Positions 28,484-37,292 of a stretch of 64,000 nucleotides of DNA are shown here, piece after piece. The stretch comes from Nitrospira sp. (GTDB lineage: Bacteria; Nitrospirota; Nitrospiria; Nitrospirales; Nitrospiraceae), in assembly GCA_009594865.1 (NCBI GenBank), contig VOPT01000018.1:1-64000 (forward strand), read 5' to 3'. The translations under genes and the position numbers were made by a program. Each line of letters starts with the position of its first letter. Positions within the stretch are counted from its first letter, which is position 1. Below the pieces are notes generated by a model. That model saw only the letters and a list, made by a program, of their open reading frames with translations, had not been told where the DNA came from and searched no databases.

Positions 28484-28936
28484 CTTTCTCGACTGGCACA
28501 CACTCCCCCACGCCCTTCACTCCTGCTTATACAGGTATTCCGCGACAGGAAACTTATCTAGGGCCACAACAGGGCCCTTCAGCCCTGGCGCGCCATTTTG
28601 CCGACGTGGTATTTATAACCTACTTAAAAATAGGGACATTTCCCCTTTTTGCCCTGCGCTGGAACATCACTCGGCTCAGCATGGTAACCAAGGACTCGAA
28701 GGAAAGGCGTCTGACATAGAACGTGCCGAGAAGAGAATTCACACCGCACCTGGCCGGGGCTGTCGATGTCTGCTGGAGCTATTCCGCGACTAAACGTCAT
28801 GAGGGAGCACGTACACGGTAATGTCTCTGGTTTCCGAACAGATACAGGCACATCCGTGGCTTGCGCTGAATATGCAGGCGCTCGACGACCTGCCTGCCCC
28901 TCCACACGGTGGCTCGCCGTGCTTCAGCCACGCCCT
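28484..28936. other. Long intergenic region
   Basis: About 450 bases between the peptidase gene and the LuxR regulator gene. It holds an AT-rich stretch (28607-28645) with a weak promoter-like TTGCCG-17-TACTTA (28598-28626), and a short GGGCC/GGCCC hairpin near 28560-28576. An open frame runs from 28766 into the regulator but does not look coding before about 28937. No gene is supportable here. Confidence 0.4.
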
Positions 28937-29641
28937 ATGGGAGACGTTACTACCGTGAATGCATTGGACACGATGCCCACTGTCAAAACCGACCTCAATG
29001 TCCTGCTTGCCGACGACCATGCCCTCCTTCGGCGCGGGCTCAAAGAATTCTTGCAGGATTTCCTCACGGAGGATGGATTAACGCCTCACATCACCGAAAC
29101 TGCTTCAGCTCAGAGTGCGATTGATCAAATTCGGACTGGGACATGGGACCTCGTAGTCCTCGACCTGAATTTACCAGACATGCCTGGCCTGGAAGTCTTG
29201 CGCATTCTGAAAGCTCTCCAACCCAGTTTACCGATTCTGATTGTGAGTATTTATGCAGAGCAACATTATGCCGCTCGGGCTATTCGCGCAGGTGCGCTGG
29301 GGTACCTGACCAAAGACACCGGTCCGCAACAGCTTCGCGCAGCCGTCTCCCGAATTCTGCAAGGCGGCAACTATTTCCCACCGCCACCATCGGAACAGCT
29401 CACAGACACGATTGTGAACCGTGACACATCGAGCGCCCACGACCTCCCCGCGGTTCTCTCAGACCGGGAGATCGAAGTCCTCCAGTGGATTGCCCAAGGT
29501 CGGCGGCTGACGGAAATCGCGGAACACCTCAACTTAAGCATTAAAACCGTGAGCACCTACCGTGCCCGGCTGCTCACGAAACTGGGAATGAGAACGACCG
29601 CAGAGCTGATTCGGTATGCCCTGGATCAGCAGCTGGTTTAA
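28937..29641 (+). CDS. LuxR-type response regulator
   Basis: A response regulator of about 234 residues. The receiver (~14-140) has ADDH acidic residues, phospho-Asp in LVVLDLNLPDMPG and Lys in YLTKD. The LuxR HTH (~165-228) is LSDREIEVLQWIAQGRRLTEIAEHLNLSIKTVSTYRARLL. No kinase gene is adjacent, so it is an orphan. The start is ambiguous: ATG 28937, GTG 28955 and ATG 28973 are all in frame and none has a strong ribosome-binding site; the upstream frame to 28766 looks non-coding. It is followed by a degenerate receiver gene 134 bases downstream. Confidence 0.92.
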   Translation: MGDVTTVNALDTMPTVKTDLNVLLADDHALLRRGLKEFLQDFLTEDGLTPHITETASAQSAIDQIRTGTWDLVVLDLNLPDMPGLEVLRILKALQPSLPILIVSIYAEQHYAARAIRAGALGYLTKDTGPQQLRAAVSRILQGGNYFPPPPSEQLTDTIVNRDTSSAHDLPAVLSDREIEVLQWIAQGRRLTEIAEHLNLSIKTVSTYRARLLTKLGMRTTAELIRYALDQQLV

Positions 29642-29775
29642 CGCCACTGCGTTATCGAGAGGAGGCACACTTTCACGACACCACCTCCACGACAACGGGC
29701 AGGCATCTGCGAAGCTTTTTCGAGCTGTCGCACGGTGATTAATCGCTGTCCATCATCACTTCGCGTCGGGGGACT

Positions 29776-30162
29776 ATGGCCAATATCCTGATTATCAATG
29801 CCGACTCGTATCTGAAACGGCTCATCAAGCTGGCCCTCCCCGGAATGGAGCACTTCCTTCAGTATAGTGCCACGCTACACAATGCCACCGCTCAACCTCC
29901 CACATCAAAGCTGGATCTGGTGATTGCCCGCCTGGTCGCCAACGATGACCAGGGGCCTGAAGAGCTGATCGACATCCGAAAAGCCTTTCCAAACGCCCGG
30001 ATCGTGGTCACAGCGGTGCTGCAGGAGCCTGCCCTGGAGGGAGAGAAGTTTCAGCGTGTGGTCCGCGAATTAGACATCGAGTATTGTCTGCTGGAGCCGA
30101 TCGAGACGGGAGCCATGTTGCATACGATCCAGTCGGCCCTCGCCCTTCCCCGACGCCACTAG
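29776..30162 (+). CDS. Degenerate receiver-like protein, 128 aa
   Basis: The alternating strand/helix pattern looks like a receiver fold: MANILIINADSYLKRLIKLAL, then KLDLVIARLVANDD, ARIVVTAVLQ, and a final YCLLEPIETGAMLHTIQSAL helix. The canonical phospho-Asp position at the end of strand 3 is not Asp, and no conserved Lys occupies the strand 5 loop. It is therefore at best a pseudo-receiver. It has the same length as the degenerate receiver-like protein at 3772-4158 but only slight similarity. It begins at ATG 29776. Function unknown; it may belong with the LuxR regulator encoded upstream. Confidence 0.6.
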   Translation: MANILIINADSYLKRLIKLALPGMEHFLQYSATLHNATAQPPTSKLDLVIARLVANDDQGPEELIDIRKAFPNARIVVTAVLQEPALEGEKFQRVVRELDIEYCLLEPIETGAMLHTIQSALALPRRH

Positions 30163-30295
30163 GACAGACCAGTTCCAGCTGCGCTCGTTATTATGAAGAG
30201 ATGAGCGGGGACTACCGCGCGACGTCAGGGGAGAGAGTGCCTGCTTCATGCCTGCTCAATAAGAAAAGTTCTCTTATTGAGCTGCGGCATCCTGG

Positions 30296-30841
30296 TCAAT
30301 ATCCCATCGAAACATTGAGTTTCGTCAGATGATTGGCAGGCAATAGAAATTCCGCCGACGCTTCGATACGCGAAGGCACCAGAAGCGTGGTGTGAAACAC
30401 GATATCGCGGATGGGAATTTTGAGCTCGGGCTGCTGCGGCGTGCTCAATTCCACAGATTCGACGGATTGCATGATGGCGGTGACGTCCTGCGGACCATAC
30501 GTGGCAATGACGGCGTGCAGAATGTCTCGGACCTTTTCATTCGTCTCGTTGCCATCAATCCCTTTCATCAGGAGGGGCAGGGTCTCATCACGAACCTGAT
30601 CAGACGGACTGAAGTTTTCGACCCGTTCCTTGCGCCGGAGAGAAGTCAGGTCATTATCTAGATCCCGACTGAAGGCCCCATACGCAAACCGGACGAATTC
30701 AAAATGCAACCCCTTCAGGCCCTTTCCGAACATCTGCAGCTCACAGAGAAAGCACAGCTGTTGGAGCTTCACGTCGCTCAATAACCCATAGGGCTCGGCG
30801 AGCGAAAGCACATAGAGCAGGAGGGCCCGGTCAACGGTCAT
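30296..30841 (-). CDS. Hypothetical protein with Panacea/DUF4065-like N-terminus
   Basis: A 181-residue soluble protein. Its N-terminal half has a predicted helical pattern KLQQLCFLCELQMFGKGLKGLHFEFVRFAYGAFSRDLDNDL, which resembles the KLQKLLYFA...FEAWKYGPV...Y arrangement of Panacea/DUF4065 (SocA-like) proteins that often act as antitoxins or chaperone adaptors. The C-terminal half is less distinctive. No toxin gene is visible next to it, so a toxin-antitoxin role is not supported. I chose ATG 30841; the frame extends to 30859. It is divergent from fur. Confidence 0.5.
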   Translation of the reverse strand: MTVDRALLLYVLSLAEPYGLLSDVKLQQLCFLCELQMFGKGLKGLHFEFVRFAYGAFSRDLDNDLTSLRRKERVENFSPSDQVRDETLPLLMKGIDGNETNEKVRDILHAVIATYGPQDVTAIMQSVESVELSTPQQPELKIPIRDIVFHTTLLVPSRIEASAEFLLPANHLTKLNVSMGY

Positions 30842-30951
30842 TTCGTGGGACTTTCGCAAGGGTCTCGTCTCCTCACAAGTGGCGGTAACGGGGGACTATA
30901 AACAGGCCGCTTCCGATTCGTCAATCGAGATGGTCTCCGCGACAAACCCTC

Positions 30952-30981
30952 TTGACCCATCGAGGCATTTTCGTCTTTAAT
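30952..30981 (+). promoter_or_regulatory. Sigma70-type promoter of fur
   Basis: TTGACC (30952-30957) and TTTAAT (30976-30981) with an 18-base spacer. The in-frame ATG at 30980 overlaps this -10 hexamer and so would not be transcribed, which supports ATG 31010 as the fur start. No Fur box is recognisable here. Confidence 0.55.
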
Positions 30982-31009
30982 GAGCGTCTTTCACGCCGAG
31001 TCACGCGCC

Positions 31010-31441
31010 ATGAGCAAATCCCTGAAAGAGATGGATGTGCTTCGCCAGCATCTGGCCAAGCATCAATTGAAGCTGACTCGCCAGCGCGAACTGATCCTGA
31101 CGGCGTTCCTGCGACAAGAGCACGTGACGGCTGAAACCATGTACCACCAACTCGCGAAGAAAGATCCTCACCTTGGCCTCGCCACCATCTATCGCACCCT
31201 GAATCTGTTTTGCGAGGCAGGAATAGCCCAAGCTCGACACTTCGGCACCCAAACGCAATACGACAACATCTCCCACAAAGGCCACCACGACCATTTGATC
31301 TGCACGGGTTGCGGCACCATTGTCGAGTTCGAGAATTGCGAAATCGAACGATTGCAGGAAGAAGTCGCCACCAAGAATGGCTTTGTCATTCAAACCCATC
31401 GATTGGAACTGTACGGCCTCTGCGCGCGCTGCCGCCATTGA
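31010..31441 (+). CDS. fur: Fur-family transcriptional regulator
   Basis: A 143-residue Fur-family repressor. The N-terminal winged helix includes LTRQRELILTAFL and HLGLATIYRTLNLFCEAGI (recognition helix). The dimerisation/metal domain has HHDHLICTGCGTIVEFEN and a C-terminal C-A-R-C-R-H, giving two CXXC pairs for the structural zinc and a His-rich regulatory site. Length and motifs suit Fur rather than Zur or PerR, though the specificity cannot be proven. Start ATG 31010 because the promoter -10 covers ATG 30980. It precedes a Fe(III) import operon, and a Fur box lies at 38613, so iron control of this region is expected. Confidence 0.92.
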   Translation: MSKSLKEMDVLRQHLAKHQLKLTRQRELILTAFLRQEHVTAETMYHQLAKKDPHLGLATIYRTLNLFCEAGIAQARHFGTQTQYDNISHKGHHDHLICTGCGTIVEFENCEIERLQEEVATKNGFVIQTHRLELYGLCARCRH

Positions 31442-31493
31442 CGGATTCCCGTCGTATCCGGTATCATCTTGAGACGGCTTATCAATTTCAACT

Positions 31494-31514
31494 AGGACGC
31501 CCTCCGGGTGTCCT
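31494..31514 (+). other. Leader hairpin before the Fe(III) import operon
   Basis: AGGACGCCC (31494-31502) pairs with GGGTGTCCT (31506-31514) around a 3-base loop, with one G-T pair. It is 21 bases before the substrate-binding protein ATG and is not followed by a T-run. It may be a terminator remnant or structural leader between fur and the import genes. Confidence 0.35.
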
Positions 31515-31534
31515 CACACGTGGAGGCACGCCGC

Positions 31535-32566
31535 ATGGCTCGATTCCCTCGCACCCTGTTCGCCCTGACGCTGGTCCTCTCGGCGCTGATCCTGGCTTCA
31601 TGGCCTGTCAATTCTGCGGACGCGGCCGATAAACTCGTCGTCTATTCAGGTCGCGCCGAGCGGTTGATCAAGCCGGTGCTTGATGAGTTTCAAGCCAAAA
31701 GCGGTATCCAGATCGAACTCCTGTCTTCAGGCACCACCGAGTTGGTCAACCGGTTGCAGGCAGAGGGGGACCACACCCCTGCCGATGTCTTTTTGACCAA
31801 CGATGCCGGGAGCCTCGAACATGCGAGAGAGCTTAAACTCCTTCGCCCCATGAATATGCGAGAGGTCGACCGGGCCATCCCGTCTCAGTTCCGCGCGTCG
31901 GACAACAGCTGGATCGGCCTTTCCGGTCGATTTTGGATTGTCGTGTACAACACGAATTTGGTGAAACCGGAGCAAATCCAGTCGCTCCTCGACCTGGGCC
32001 AGCCGCAATGGAAGGACAAAATCGCCATCCCGAATTCCGGCAGCGAGTACCTTCAAGCCGGCGTGTCGGTCATTAAGACGACCTTCGGCGACGAACGCAC
32101 CAAACAATTCCTCCAAGGGCTGAAGGCCAATGCAGGGTCGCAGGTCTACCAGAAAAGTTCGCAAATTGTGGAGGCAGTCGCCAAAGGCCAAGTCGCGGCG
32201 GGTATCGTCAACCACTACTATATTTATCGCCATCTGGCAGCACAGCCGACAGCGCCCATCGCCGCGATCATGACCGATCAGCAGGAAGGCGGCATGGGAG
32301 CCATCATGAATGTGACCGGCATTGGAGTGACCCGGGCTTCGAAACACGTCGACAGCGCCAAATTGCTCATCGAGTTTCTCGTGGCTCAAGCCGGACAAAA
32401 ACTCTTTGCAGACTTGGATAAAGAATATCCGCTGCATCCGGACGTGAAAGCCGATCCGGCTCTCGTCGACCGACACAGCTTCCGCGCGGCGCTCGTTCCT
32501 CTGGCCAGACTTGCTGAATTGCGCGAACCCACTCTCACCTTGATCGAGCAGGTCGGCCTCCGCTGA
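31535..32566 (+). CDS. fbpA: Fe(III) ABC transporter, periplasmic binding protein (FbpA/FutA-like)
   Basis: A 343-residue extracytoplasmic solute-binding protein of the iron type. A signal peptide occupies ~1-28 (MARFPRTLFALTLVLSALIL... ending AADA). The mature protein begins DKLVVYSGR, typical of FbpA/FutA proteins, and contains DVFLTNDAG, GLSGRFWIVVYNT and YQKSSQIVEAVAKGQVAAGIVNHYY, where the Tyr pair is a usual Fe(III)-binding feature. Start ATG 31535 is preceded by GTGGAGG; the GTG at 31508 lies inside the leader hairpin. It delivers Fe(III) to the permease encoded 16 bases downstream. Located between fur and the permease. Confidence 0.94.
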   Translation: MARFPRTLFALTLVLSALILASWPVNSADAADKLVVYSGRAERLIKPVLDEFQAKSGIQIELLSSGTTELVNRLQAEGDHTPADVFLTNDAGSLEHARELKLLRPMNMREVDRAIPSQFRASDNSWIGLSGRFWIVVYNTNLVKPEQIQSLLDLGQPQWKDKIAIPNSGSEYLQAGVSVIKTTFGDERTKQFLQGLKANAGSQVYQKSSQIVEAVAKGQVAAGIVNHYYIYRHLAAQPTAPIAAIMTDQQEGGMGAIMNVTGIGVTRASKHVDSAKLLIEFLVAQAGQKLFADLDKEYPLHPDVKADPALVDRHSFRAALVPLARLAELREPTLTLIEQVGLR

Positions 32567-32582
32567 CCCCCTGTGGTAGAGC

Positions 32583-34187
32583 ATGCTTACCGCGACCAGA
32601 GTTCACGCACCGTCTTCCCTACAGTGGATCAGTCTGTTGACTGCCGCGTTTCTGGTCCTGCCTACTGCCTATATTGTTTATGTCGCGATGACGGCCGCGC
32701 CAGCCGTATGGGCTCGGCTCTGGTCCACACGCATCCCAGAATTGTTGGGGAATACGCTGTCGTTAGCCGTTGGCGTCGGGCTGATCACGTTGGTGTTAGG
32801 CGTGTCGCTGGCCTGGATCACCGTGCGATACGATTTCCCCGGACGCCGCATTTGGGAATGGGCGCTTGCGCTGCCACTTGCCATGCCGACTTACGTGCTG
32901 GCGTACGTCTATGCCCACTTATTGGGAATGGGCGGCCCGGCGGAACAGTGGTGGCAACTGGTCTTCGGCCCTGACGCTCGATTGCCAGGGCCCCAAAGTT
33001 TTACCGGGGTCACCATGGTCATGGCCCTCGACACCTTTCCCTTCGTGTACCTGCTGGTACGCAGCGCACTCCAGAATCTCAATGTCTCGTTTGAAGAGGT
33101 GGCACGCGCCTGCGGCGTCTCCCCATGGGCTACGCTTCGGCGGGTCACGCTCCCCCTGATTCGCCCTGCCATTGCGGCAGGGCTGGCGCTTGTCATCCTC
33201 TATGTGATCTCAGACTTTGGCGCGGTGTCCTTACTCCGGTATCAAACACTGACTTATGCGGTTTACCAACAGATGACCAGCCGGTACGACCACACTGCCG
33301 CCAGCATCCTGAGCCTCCTGCTGGTGGTCATGGCCATCATCTTTCTGGTGACCGAACGGTGGTTTCGCCAACGTAGTCGCTTCTATCAGACATCCGGTCG
33401 ATACCGCCGATCGACACGTCACCACGCAGGGCCCATTGGAACAGCGCTGATCACCGGCTACGTCGTCCTGGTCTTCGGAGCCGCGTTTGGCATTCCTGCA
33501 GCCATGTTGATCCACTGGAGCGTGGAGGCCATTTCTCAAGGCGCGCTGGACACACGCTTCCTGGGCTTTATCTGGAACAGCAGTTTTCTGGCAGCACTGG
33601 CCGCCTGCGGCGCGATCATCATCGGACTTCCCCTAGCCTACCTCGCCAGCCGCCGCCCCTCACGACTGAACATCGCCTGCCTGCAAGCCGCCTATGCCGG
33701 CTATGCGTTACCGGGGCCGGTGGCAGCACTGGCAGTGCTCGTACTCTTCACTCACTTCGCACCGGCGTTGTATGGGACTGTGGTCGTACTGATCATTGCC
33801 TATATTCTGCATTTCCTTCCAGTTGGCCTCCAATCCATGGAGCCGGCCCTGCAACAAGTGACGCCCAATGTCGAGGAAGTGGCCCGCACCCTGGGATGCA
33901 CGACCCACCAAAGCCTGTGGCGTGTTACTCTTCCGCTTGTCCGCAACGGATTTGTTGCCGCCTGGGTGTTGATGTTTCTTCAAACCATGAAAGAACTGCC
34001 GGCCACATTGCTGTTGCGACCTGTAGGATTTGATACACTGGCCATTCGTGTGTGGCTCGAAGCCAGTGAAGAGTATTACCAACTGGCAGCACCGGCCGCG
34101 TTGCTCATCGTCCTTTTGAGTCTTCCAGCGCTGATGTTGTTGGTATCCAAGGACTGGCGTGGGGATGCGCAAGAGGGCATCAAGTGA
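32583..34187 (+). CDS. fbpB: Fe(III) ABC transporter permease (FbpB-like, fused)
   Basis: A 534-residue inner-membrane permease with about twelve transmembrane helices in two BPD_transp_1 halves. Each half has an EAA loop for ATPase contact: FEEVARACGVSPWATLRRVTLP (~155-180) and VEEVARTLGCTTHQSLWRVTLP (~430-455). The internally duplicated form is usual for FbpB/SfuB iron importers. It starts at ATG 32583, 16 bases after the binding-protein stop, and its stop overlaps the ATPase start as GTGA at 34184. It transports Fe(III) from the binding protein into the cytoplasm. Confidence 0.95.
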   Translation: MLTATRVHAPSSLQWISLLTAAFLVLPTAYIVYVAMTAAPAVWARLWSTRIPELLGNTLSLAVGVGLITLVLGVSLAWITVRYDFPGRRIWEWALALPLAMPTYVLAYVYAHLLGMGGPAEQWWQLVFGPDARLPGPQSFTGVTMVMALDTFPFVYLLVRSALQNLNVSFEEVARACGVSPWATLRRVTLPLIRPAIAAGLALVILYVISDFGAVSLLRYQTLTYAVYQQMTSRYDHTAASILSLLLVVMAIIFLVTERWFRQRSRFYQTSGRYRRSTRHHAGPIGTALITGYVVLVFGAAFGIPAAMLIHWSVEAISQGALDTRFLGFIWNSSFLAALAACGAIIIGLPLAYLASRRPSRLNIACLQAAYAGYALPGPVAALAVLVLFTHFAPALYGTVVVLIIAYILHFLPVGLQSMEPALQQVTPNVEEVARTLGCTTHQSLWRVTLPLVRNGFVAAWVLMFLQTMKELPATLLLRPVGFDTLAIRVWLEASEEYYQLAAPAALLIVLLSLPALMLLVSKDWRGDAQEGIK

Positions 34188-35335
34188 ACCCCGTGAACGA
34201 ATCTGTGACAGACGAGCACCAGACCACGTCCGGGGGGCCGACCCCGAATACTCTGGATACGACCGCCGCACGATCCGCTGTGCTCGAATTGCGCGATGTA
34301 TCGTGCGCCTATGAACCCACACGACCGGCCATTGAAGGCATCACTTTCACGGTCCACCAAGGAGAGATTCTCTGCCTGCTCGGTCCTTCCGGCTGCGGCA
34401 AAACGACTATCCTGCGAGCCATCGCAGGGTTTGAGCGGGTGACCGCGGGTAGCATTGCGCTGTCCGGCCAACTGGTCTCCTCTCGGGATACCATGATTCC
34501 AACCGAACAGCGGCATATCGGCATGGTGTTCCAAGAATACGCGCTGTTCCCGCACTTACGGGTCGAAAAGAACATCGCGTTCGGGCTACGGCACCTTCCA
34601 CGAACCGAGCAACAGGCGATCGTTGATGATCTGCTCACGTTAACCGGCCTGCGTGGCTTGGAGCATCGGTATCCGCATGAACTTTCAGGTGGGCAACAGC
34701 AACGCGTCGCCCTCGCCCGGGCCCTTGCCCTTCGTCCGGTACTCCTCCTCCTCGACGAACCGTTCAGCAATCTCGATCCCGATATGGCGAGTCGCATGCG
34801 CCAGGATCTTCACGCCCTGCTGAGACAAACCAAGACCACAGCAATTCTTGTGACGCATGATCACGATGAGGCGTTTTCCATGGCTGACCGTGTGGCGGTC
34901 TTAAACAAGGGGCGCCTGGAACAATTCGATACGCCCGAAGCCATCTATCACCTCCCGACGACCCCCTTCGTTGCCGATTTTGTCGGCCAGGCGGATTTTA
35001 TCGCCGGCGTTGTGACGCACCAGCTGGTAACAACGGAAATCGGCGACTTTCCGAACACCCAACACCTCGCGACGGGCACGCATGTCGTCGTGATGATTCG
35101 CCCCGATGATATTCACATCGTCCCGACCAAAGGCGCCGATGCCCGTATCCTTGCACGGCAATTCAAAGGGTCGGAGAATGTCTACACGATCCAACTGCCA
35201 TCAGGACAAATCGTACATAGTAGTGAATCATCCCTGAGCATGTATCAGGTGGGAACCGCCATCGCCCTCCGCGTGGTGGCGACCCATACGGTCTTGTTTC
35301 CGCAACCGCCCGGCTCTCCGCCCGTGCTGGCGTGA
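34184..35335 (+). CDS. fbpC: Fe(III) ABC transporter ATPase (FbpC-like)
   Basis: A 383-residue ABC ATPase of the FbpC/PotA type. The nucleotide-binding domain (~28-265) has Walker A GPSGCGKTT, Q-loop MVFQEYALFPHL, signature LSGGQQQR, Walker B LLLLDEPFSNLDP and H-loop VTHDHDEA. The C-terminal ~280-375 is a TOBE-like regulatory domain. The first ~25 residues (Thr/Ser/Pro-rich) are unusual; the GTG at 34184 overlaps the permease stop, but a second GTG at 34193 is possible. It energises the importer encoded upstream. A gap of 103 bases separates it from exbB. Confidence 0.95.
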   Translation: MNPVNESVTDEHQTTSGGPTPNTLDTTAARSAVLELRDVSCAYEPTRPAIEGITFTVHQGEILCLLGPSGCGKTTILRAIAGFERVTAGSIALSGQLVSSRDTMIPTEQRHIGMVFQEYALFPHLRVEKNIAFGLRHLPRTEQQAIVDDLLTLTGLRGLEHRYPHELSGGQQQRVALARALALRPVLLLLDEPFSNLDPDMASRMRQDLHALLRQTKTTAILVTHDHDEAFSMADRVAVLNKGRLEQFDTPEAIYHLPTTPFVADFVGQADFIAGVVTHQLVTTEIGDFPNTQHLATGTHVVVMIRPDDIHIVPTKGADARILARQFKGSENVYTIQLPSGQIVHSSESSLSMYQVGTAIALRVVATHTVLFPQPPGSPPVLA

Positions 35336-35438
35336 CATCAGACGCACTTCCTGACGCGAGACCGAGCACGACGGAGAAAAACATCCGTGACGATGTGATG
35401 CGGGCTTCCCCCCGACGATAACAGTGGAGGATCAACGA

Positions 35439-35870
35439 ATGGACGTGCTGAAAAATGCAGTGGAGTATGGGATCATTGGCCTGTTGATCGCGCTGAGCGT
35501 GTGGTCGGTCGCGGTCGCGGTTGAGAGATGGCTTTATTATAGACGCGTCAACCTAACGCAGTTTACTGACGTTCAGACCTTTGAGATGGCACTGACCAAG
35601 CGACTCGTCATCATCGGTACCGTCGCAGCCAATGCACCGTACATCGGATTGCTGGGCACGGTGTTAGGCATTATGATGACCTTTCATACGATGGGCACCT
35701 CGGGAACCATGGCCGTGCACACCATCATGATCGGCCTGAGCCTAGCGCTCAAGGCGACGGCGGTCGGTCTGCTCGTGGCCATCCCCTGCGTCGTCATGAA
35801 CAATATTCTTCGCCGACGCGTCGCCGAACTACTGACGACCTATAAGGTGCAACATGGAACGAGAGGTTAA
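35439..35870 (+). CDS. exbB: ExbB-type proton channel protein (short form)
   Basis: A 143-residue MotA/TolQ/ExbB family protein. It has three hydrophobic segments: an N-terminal helix (~6-28), and two within the conserved core AANAPYIGLLGTVLGIMMTFHTMG...IGLSLALKATAVGLLVAIPCVVMNN, which contains the channel Thr and Pro residues. It lacks the long cytoplasmic insert of enterobacterial ExbB (~240 aa) and resembles the short ExbB of epsilonproteobacteria. ATG 35439 is preceded by GGAGG at eight bases. It overlaps exbD by 17 bases. With ExbD and TonB it converts proton motive force into outer-membrane transport energy. Confidence 0.93.
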   Translation: MDVLKNAVEYGIIGLLIALSVWSVAVAVERWLYYRRVNLTQFTDVQTFEMALTKRLVIIGTVAANAPYIGLLGTVLGIMMTFHTMGTSGTMAVHTIMIGLSLALKATAVGLLVAIPCVVMNNILRRRVAELLTTYKVQHGTRG

Positions 35871-36228
35871 TCAGATCAACGTCATTCCGTTGGTCGATGT
35901 AATGTTAGTGCTGCTCGTCATCGTCCTGACGACTGCGACCTTCATTAGCACGGGCCAAATCCCCGTCAATCTCGCCAAGGCGAAGGAGGCCGGGGATCAT
36001 AAGGATGTTCCCGTCGTCGTAACGTTGACTGCCAACGGAGAGCTGTTTTTAAACGACCGCCCTGTTCCGGCCGATGGCCTCAAAAACATGCTCGTCGCTC
36101 ATCCGCGCGAGTCCCTGGTTGTTGTACGAGCCGACAAGGTCACGCTGCTGGAGCGTTTTGTCTCGGTGGTGGATGAGATCCGTGGCCTGGGGTTCCAATC
36201 CGTCAGCCTGGAGGTCGTGCGCCTGTGA
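35854..36228 (+). CDS. exbD: ExbD-type TonB energy-transducing protein
   Basis: A 124-residue single-pass inner-membrane protein. The transmembrane segment follows NQINVIPLVDVMLVLLVIVL and contains the essential proton-carrying Asp in PLVDVML (residue ~15). The remaining ~90 residues are the periplasmic ExbD domain with the VVVRADK segment. It overlaps exbB by 17 bases and tonB by four (GTGA), showing tight translational coupling. It should assemble with the short ExbB. Confidence 0.94.
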   Translation: MEREVNQINVIPLVDVMLVLLVIVLTTATFISTGQIPVNLAKAKEAGDHKDVPVVVTLTANGELFLNDRPVPADGLKNMLVAHPRESLVVVRADKVTLLERFVSVVDEIRGLGFQSVSLEVVRL

Positions 36229-37190
36229 CCGACTCCCATCCCGGCACGCCGGACGCCTTCGTCCGCTTGCGTGCAAGCGGGTGGATCATCTCGCTCTGCC
36301 TGCATGGCACAGCCGTCTTCTTAGCCGCACTGTTCGCCTCCAGGATCGGACTCGCTCCGCCCTCATCGTTGTTCCATTGGGATGTGACTGTCGTCAGCCG
36401 ATCAGTTCCACCCTCTACGCCATCACCCACGATCGAAAAACCGCAAGTCGACCCAAGTCCTGCGCGCGTGACAACACCGAGCCCCCCCATACCCCCTAAG
36501 CGCTCCACGGCTCCTGAGTTACAACAATCAACGAAATCGGCTTCGACCTCAAACCCTGTTATTGATGGACCGCAAACTTCCACCCCGGTTCTTCCACCGC
36601 CCGCCCAAGAAATCAAGCCGGAACCTCAACGTCCTCTGGTGCCCCCTCTTCCCGAGGCACTGGACGCCCCGCGAGCACAGCCGGCAACAGAACCGCCCCC
36701 TACGCCAGTGGACCAATCTCCCGCGGAGGTTCAGCAACGGCCAGCACCGGCAGCTCCTCTTCCCAAAGACCCTGAACCCGCGCCACAATTATCGTCGCCG
36801 CTGCCGACTGCCCAGCAATCCCCTGAACAGACCTCAGCCCCTCCATCAACCGCCGCACTCGCCCCCACGACGAGCACCATTCCGACCCCGACCAGAAAGG
36901 CCGACTATGGCTGGCTAGCGGGCATCCTCTCCCCCCGCATTGAAGCGCTGAAAGAATATCCGGTGGATGCGCGGCTCAAACATATTGAAGGGCGAGTGGT
37001 GGTGCGAATTGTCATTCAGGGGGATGGGCAGATCGTCTCCGCTGTGATCGCAAAAAGTTCGGGGGATGACACCATCGATCAGGCAGCGCTTGAAACGATT
37101 CGGAAAATTTCTCCGGTCACGCTGACGCAGCCGCTCGAACAATCATCGGTTACCCTTCATGTTCCCATCCGCTACCAGCTGGGGCCATAA
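36225..37190 (+). CDS. tonB: TonB energy-transducing protein
   Basis: A 321-residue TonB. The N-terminal anchor is a hydrophobic helix (~15-42: WIISLCLHGTAVFLAALFA). A long Pro/Thr/Ser/Gln-rich periplasmic spanner (~55-225) follows, then a C-terminal TonB domain (~228-321) with the family features YPVDARLKHIEGRVVVRIVIQGDGQI, SSGDDTIDQAALETIR and P-x-R-Y. It starts at GTG 36225, overlapping the exbD stop. The C-terminus contacts TonB boxes of outer-membrane receptors; no receptor gene is within this window, so its clients lie elsewhere. Very likely iron-linked by neighbourhood. Confidence 0.93.
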   Translation: MTDSHPGTPDAFVRLRASGWIISLCLHGTAVFLAALFASRIGLAPPSSLFHWDVTVVSRSVPPSTPSPTIEKPQVDPSPARVTTPSPPIPPKRSTAPELQQSTKSASTSNPVIDGPQTSTPVLPPPAQEIKPEPQRPLVPPLPEALDAPRAQPATEPPPTPVDQSPAEVQQRPAPAAPLPKDPEPAPQLSSPLPTAQQSPEQTSAPPSTAALAPTTSTIPTPTRKADYGWLAGILSPRIEALKEYPVDARLKHIEGRVVVRIVIQGDGQIVSAVIAKSSGDDTIDQAALETIRKISPVTLTQPLEQSSVTLHVPIRYQLGP

Positions 37191-37292
37191 CCGAGACCGC
37201 GTCCTTACCGATGCCGGCCTTCAGTCAGCATAGCCTTGCAGATCGCGAAGCTACGGTTTCATACTGGCGTTCGTGACGAACCTCTTCCAGCG

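Noticed and set aside
28586..28601. Sigma54-like TGGCGCGCCATTTTGC before the LuxR response regulator
   Set aside because: The GG and GC elements are 11 bases apart rather than the required 10, so the match is off by one.
30296..30841. Toxin-antitoxin pair
   Set aside because: The protein only resembles Panacea/DUF4065 at its N-terminus, and there is no partner toxin gene next to it.
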